Shown here piece by piece: positions 60,548-64,000 of a stretch of DNA of 64,000 nt (positions are counted from its first letter, which is position 1; every line of letters starts with the position of its first letter). Below the pieces are notes generated by a model. That model was given only the letters and a program-made list of their open reading frames with translations, did no database searches and was not told the DNA's origin. Origin of the DNA: Ignavibacteriaceae bacterium (GTDB taxonomy: Bacteria > Bacteroidota > Ignavibacteria > Ignavibacteriales > Ignavibacteriaceae); contig JARLHC010000111.1 in assembly GCA_031292455.1 (NCBI GenBank), positions 1 through 64,000 on the forward strand. Direction: 5' to 3'. A program made the position numbers and the translations under genes.

Positions 60548-63259
60548 ATGAGCAAAAAGTTATTACCGCTTTTTGCTATCTCTTTATTGGCTTTGTTCTT
60601 GAATTCGTGCGGAGCAAATAAAGAGATCGCAAAAGACGATAACTCCAAAGAGACGCAGATGACTGTGCCCAAAGGAGGTATCGTTTCTGAAATGTTAGAG
60701 CAGGCACGCCAGTTTTACGTGGCAGCTTTGGCAAAACAGGAAATTAATAGTACAACCGAAACAATCAATAATTACGAATCCTCTCTAAGGATTATCAATA
60801 ACCTCAGTTATTATCCCAATATTGAGCAGAATGATGCTTATATTGAACTTCAGAAATCTATAATTGAAGATTATAGAAAATATGTTGATGGACTAACAGA
60901 ACTTCCTGTAGATGTATCTTTTGCTGCCTTGGAAGAATGGATGGGGAAAACGATGCCGGATTTCCAGTTGACACTTAAAGATAAAGGGAAAACTGTTAAA
61001 CCGACTACAATAATTTCCTCTGATATTCCACTAGAAATAAACCCCTTAGTAGAGCAATATGTAGAATATTTCAATTCCCGCGGAAGAAAATTCATGGAAT
61101 TATGGCTTGCCCGCTCAGCAAAATATTTCCCTATGATGACTAGAATTTTAAAAGAAGAGGGTGTTCCACAGCAACTTGTTTATTTATCTATGGTGGAAAG
61201 CGGACTTAATCCTACCATACGATCATGGGCGAATGCGGTCGGAATGTGGCAGTTTATTAAACAGACTGGAAAATTATACGGGCTAAATTCCGATTTCTAT
61301 TATGATGAAAGAAGAGATCCTGAAAAATCTACAAGAGCTGCTGCCCGTCATTTAAAAGATCTCCATAACTCGCTGGGTGATTGGTATCTTGCCCTGGCCG
61401 CCTATAATGCAGGAGAAGGTAGGATTACACGTGCTATTAATCGGTCAGGAGAAAATAATTTCTGGGGTATATCAAAATATTTAGCCAAGGAAACTCAGAA
61501 TTATGTTCCTCAATATATTGCTGTCAGTTTAATAGCTATGGATCCAAAGAAATATGGATTTACTGTTCCAACACAAGAAAAACCTTATGAATATGAAACA
61601 TATAAGGTTAATGGTGCCATTGACCTTGGTTTTCTTTCAAAATGTGCCGGTGTGAGTCTGGAATCCCTTCAGGAAATGAATCCTGAACTTATCCAAAGGT
61701 GTACACCCGCTAACTATCCCGGAGGTTATCCCCTCCATCTACCTAAAGATAAGGTGCAGCTTTTTGCCTCTAATGTTCAGAACATTCCCGAATCGGCAAA
61801 AAGAAATTACATGGTGCATGTTGTTAAACGTGGTGAAACATTACAAAGAATTGCAGATAATTTCGGAATTTCTAAAAATGATCTTGCTGATGCAAATAAC
61901 ATATCTGCTAAAACAAGACTTTATAAAGGCACTCGATTAAATATTCCTGTTACCGGTTCAAGCTCATCCGATTATGCATATAATACAAATACAGAGACTG
62001 CTGTAGATAATAATACTGGAGATGCAAATAAGTCTGTATCCGATGATAATATCAGTTCCGATGACTATGTTTCACCTTATCTTGTTTTGAATCAGGATAG
62101 TAAAATTAAAACTACTATTTCGCCGGTCAATACTATTACTAATAAACAAAGCGATACTTTAGAGGAATCGGAAAATATTGCAGCTGTTGAGGATCAAAAC
62201 ACGCCAGAAAAATCTGTTAATACCGAAAAGTCTATTGTACCTGCTGGTAAAGTTGCTGTAAGTTATAGAGTTAAGAAAAAAGATAATCTTCTTGCAATTG
62301 CCGATTTATTTGATGTTAGAGTCAGCGATATTAGAAATTGGAACAATATTCCTTATACAAAAACAATTAATGTCGGTGATAATCTAACTGTTTACGTTCC
62401 GGAAAATAAAAAAGATTTTTATGCCAGTCTTGATAGCCAATCTTCAATTGAAAAATCTACTACCAAAAACACTCTATCTAAAAGTAGTAAATCCTGGGTT
62501 TTTCATAAAGTAAAAAGAGGAGAAAACTTAAGAACTATTGCAACCAGATATGGTGTTAATCTTTATGAACTCCGCGAATGGAATAATATTCATGGAAATA
62601 AAGTTGTAGCAGGTAAAAAGATTAAAATATTGTCTACAAAGAACTCTAATTATTTTGCATCAAATGAAAAGAGTTCCACTAAATCATCTGTTTACAAGTA
62701 CAAGGTTAAAAGAGGAGATTCAATTAGCGAAATTGCACATAAATTTGGCATTTCCACCACTAATCTTAAGAAATGGAATGGCTTGACTTCGAATGCTCTT
62801 ACTTCAGGTAAATCCTTAAAAATATTTAGTGATACAAAGATTTCGTCACTCGGTGATAATACTTTAAAAACCTCTGCTAATATCAATTATTATAAAATAA
62901 AAGCTGGGGAAACGATTACTGCTATAGCTGATCGCTATAAGGTACCTGCTTCAAATATAAGGAAATGGAATAATATTAAAGGCAATAAGATTATTGCCGG
63001 CTCTAATCTTAAAATTTATTCGGATGCAGGAGTAAACGATATAGGCAATGATAATTTGGCAACTAAGAATAATACAAGATTAAATAAAAAGTCAGTTAAG
63101 AAAACAGTACAAAAAAGTGAAAATTATTATTCTGTAAAACATGGAGATTCTTTATTCTCAATTGCTAAAAAGTATGGTGTTACAGTAGACGACCTTAGAA
63201 GTAAGAATAATCTTAAAGATAATAAACTCAAACAGGGACAAAAACTAAAAATTGATTAG
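60548..63259 (+). CDS. mltD: Membrane-bound lytic murein transglycosylase D-like lipoprotein with six LysM repeats
   Basis: 903 residues. Lipobox LNSC gives lipidation at C21. The SLT domain has the catalytic E217 in [12 protein letters not shown], then [21 protein letters not shown] and [15 protein letters not shown]. Six C-terminal LysM repeats begin near residues 421, 572, 651, 715, 779 and 859, each with K-x-GD/GE-x-L opening text; a divergent seventh-like segment lies near 350-400. MltD normally has two or three LysM motifs, so this form is long. It cleaves peptidoglycan glycan strands from the outer-membrane side. A 153-bp gap precedes it; its ATG follows GGAGAACTCTGA. Confidence 0.93.
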   Translation: MSKKLLPLFAISLLALFLNSCGANKEIAKDDNSKETQMTVPKGGIVSEMLEQARQFYVAALAKQEINSTTETINNYESSLRIINNLSYYPNIEQNDAYIELQKSIIEDYRKYVDGLTELPVDVSFAALEEWMGKTMPDFQLTLKDKGKTVKPTTIISSDIPLEINPLVEQYVEYFNSRGRKFMELWLARSAKYFPMMTRILKEEGVPQQLVYLSMVESGLNPTIRSWANAVGMWQFIKQTGKLYGLNSDFYYDERRDPEKSTRAAARHLKDLHNSLGDWYLALAAYNAGEGRITRAINRSGENNFWGISKYLAKETQNYVPQYIAVSLIAMDPKKYGFTVPTQEKPYEYETYKVNGAIDLGFLSKCAGVSLESLQEMNPELIQRCTPANYPGGYPLHLPKDKVQLFASNVQNIPESAKRNYMVHVVKRGETLQRIADNFGISKNDLADANNISAKTRLYKGTRLNIPVTGSSSSDYAYNTNTETAVDNNTGDANKSVSDDNISSDDYVSPYLVLNQDSKIKTTISPVNTITNKQSDTLEESENIAAVEDQNTPEKSVNTEKSIVPAGKVAVSYRVKKKDNLLAIADLFDVRVSDIRNWNNIPYTKTINVGDNLTVYVPENKKDFYASLDSQSSIEKSTTKNTLSKSSKSWVFHKVKRGENLRTIATRYGVNLYELREWNNIHGNKVVAGKKIKILSTKNSNYFASNEKSSTKSSVYKYKVKRGDSISEIAHKFGISTTNLKKWNGLTSNALTSGKSLKIFSDTKISSLGDNTLKTSANINYYKIKAGETITAIADRYKVPASNIRKWNNIKGNKIIAGSNLKIYSDAGVNDIGNDNLATKNNTRLNKKSVKKTVQKSENYYSVKHGDSLFSIAKKYGVTVDDLRSKNNLKDNKLKQGQKLKID

Positions 63260-63373
63260 TAAGGAATTTTGTATTCTTAGTCATAATTTTTGTTAAATAT
63301 CTTTTCTAAGTTATTGGAGTTTATTTATCTAAAGCCATATAGGAAAATTTAGTTCTTAATTTATAATGTTAGA

Positions 63374-63462
63374 AGCCGTTAGGGGTGTTGTTCCTATTTA
63401 TTGAATAACTGAGATTATACCCTTAAACCTGATCTGGATAATACCAGCGTAGGGAAACGGGT
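63374..63462 (+). ncRNA. TPP (THI element) riboswitch
   Basis: Core elements are present in order: GGGGTG at 63382-63387, CTGAGA at 63409-63414, ACCC at 63419-63422, ACCTGATCTGG near 63427-63437 and GCGTAGGGAA at 63447-63456. The closing P1 stem pairs CCGTT (63376-63380) with AACGG (63456-63460). It lies in the leader of a TonB receptor gene and is followed by a hairpin terminator. Thiamin pyrophosphate binding should stop transcription. Confidence 0.95.
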
Positions 63463-63485
63463 TAAAAGTGTAATTAAGTGTTTTT

Positions 63486-63510
63486 AGCCGTTTCTTGGAA
63501 CGGCTTTTTT
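63486..63510 (+). terminator. Regulated terminator of the TPP riboswitch
   Basis: AGCCGTT and AACGGCT form a 7-bp stem around TCTTGG, followed by a T-run. The left arm AGCCGTT is identical to the P1 left arm at 63374-63380, so the P1 right arm AACGG can pair with either. When TPP holds P1 closed, the terminator is free to form; without TPP, AACGG at 63456 can sequester CCGTT at 63488. Confidence 0.9.
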
Positions 63511-63527
63511 ATTTTATGGAGTTATCT

Positions 63528-64000
63528 ATGAAAAATTTAATTACGCTTTTTTTATTATATGGGCTGGTGGTTTTCACACACGCTCAGGTACAAGGCAAAA
63601 TAATAAATGCTGAAACCAATCAGCCTCTGCCCAATTCTAATATTTTAATCGAAAACAAAATAATTGGTACTTCCTCTGATAATAAGGGTGAATTTATTCT
63701 TGATGGAAATGTTAAAGTAGGGGATATACTCCTTGTTAGCTATGTCGGCTTCACCACGAAAAGAGAGACCATTACTATAAATGATTTGTTACATCCAGTA
63801 CTTATTTCACTTATTCCAGCTATAATTTCCGCACAGACAGTTTTGGTTGAAGCCTCAATTGGTGAAGAAGGTCTTACTCCTTTTGCTTTTCAAAAAATAA
63901 ATAAGGATTTTATAGAAAATAACTATTCTATTCAGGACATTCCTCAATTCTTGGGTGAACTTCCATCAATCACATTTTATTCTGAAAACGGCAATGGTAT
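63528..64000 (+). CDS. TonB-dependent outer membrane receptor, 5' part (probably thiamin-related)
   Basis: The first about 157 residues are present; the gene runs off the window. ATG 63528 follows a GGAG at 63518-63521; an in-frame ATG at 63516 is possible. A signal peptide ending near HAQ is followed by a carboxypeptidase-regulatory-like domain (GKIINAETNQPLPNSNILIEN, VSYVGF), then the start of the plug domain (QDIPQFLGELPSITFYSE). The upstream TPP riboswitch suggests uptake of thiamin or a precursor, a known regulon member in this phylum group. The barrel is outside the window. Confidence 0.9.
   Translation, partial: MKNLITLFLLYGLVVFTHAQVQGKIINAETNQPLPNSNILIENKIIGTSSDNKGEFILDGNVKVGDILLVSYVGFTTKRETITINDLLHPVLISLIPAIISAQTVLVEASIGEEGLTPFAFQKINKDFIENNYSIQDIPQFLGELPSITFYSENGNG

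Noticed and set aside
1-64000. CRISPR arrays, tRNA or rRNA genes, insertion sequences, prophage genes
   Set aside because: I looked for regular spaced repeats, tRNA-like cloverleaf ends and transposase or integrase proteins and saw none.

Overview
The window looks like chromosomal DNA from an AT-rich Gram-negative bacterium of the Bacteroidota / Ignavibacteriota-Chlorobi group. The evidence is a PorU-like C25 peptidase with a type IX secretion (T9SS) C-terminal domain, a TonB-dependent receptor with a carboxypeptidase-like regulatory domain behind a TPP riboswitch, a PafA-type phosphatase, a WbqC protein, generally weak Shine-Dalgarno sequences and several TTG starts. This placement is inferred from gene content only. 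I see no tRNA, rRNA, CRISPR array or transposase.

About 1-50100 is one very large surface-polysaccharide (O-antigen/exopolysaccharide) locus. The left edge has two minus-strand genes: an AMP-forming ligase cut by the window edge, and a GT-C-like membrane protein. 3259-6660 holds two tandem copies of a putative CE4-type deacetylase followed by a GT4 glycosyltransferase. A minus-strand UDP-GlcNAc 2-epimerase (wecB-like) follows. 8098-32846 is one long plus-strand run with very short gaps or overlaps: flippase, DegT aminotransferase, WbqC, a PLP-fold protein, GNAT, GT2, Wzy, GT4, AsnB/WbpS-like amidotransferase, CapK-like adenylating enzyme, heparinase-fold protein, bi-domain oxidoreductase, GT, a third CE4-like protein, DUF362, ATP-grasp, three more GT4 enzymes, and a PglC-type initiating phosphoglycosyl transferase.

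33127-40192 codes for nucleotide-sugar enzymes matching the bacillosamine logic: WbpM/PglF 4,6-dehydratase, PglE-like aminotransferase, PglD/NeuD-like acyltransferase and a WbpP-like C4-epimerase. Embedded upstream in the same set is an acyl carrier protein, a KAS III-like ketosynthase and an SDR reductase. I infer that this makes an unusual N-acyl group (for example 3-hydroxyacyl) for a 4-amino sugar. 40209-50100 codes for export and assembly (Wzi, small SLBB protein, Wzc-type tyrosine kinase, a Wzy/WaaL-type protein) and more glycosyltransferases ending with a WecG/TagA GT26.

50097-55454 encodes a 1785-residue PorU-like peptidase whose start overlaps the last glycosyltransferase by 4 bp. 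PorU in Porphyromonas couples T9SS cargo to A-LPS, so this overlap makes biological sense. The protein also carries what looks like an ILEI/FAM3 domain. A strong hairpin terminator follows.

55555-64000 is ordinary chromosome: PafA-like phosphatase, an ABC permease with a strikingly degenerate ABC ATPase, an acyl-CoA carboxylase beta subunit, an MltD-like lytic transglycosylase with six LysM repeats, then a TPP riboswitch with a terminator controlling a TonB receptor that runs off the right edge.

Main leads: the ACP-KAS III-SDR module inside an amino-sugar pathway; the CE4-like/GT4 duplicated modules; the DUF362-ATP-grasp pair; the ILEI-like domain in the PorU-like protein; the degenerate ABC ATPase; a repeated GTGAnTCAC element ahead of two operons; and a G9 tract inside the ATP-grasp gene.
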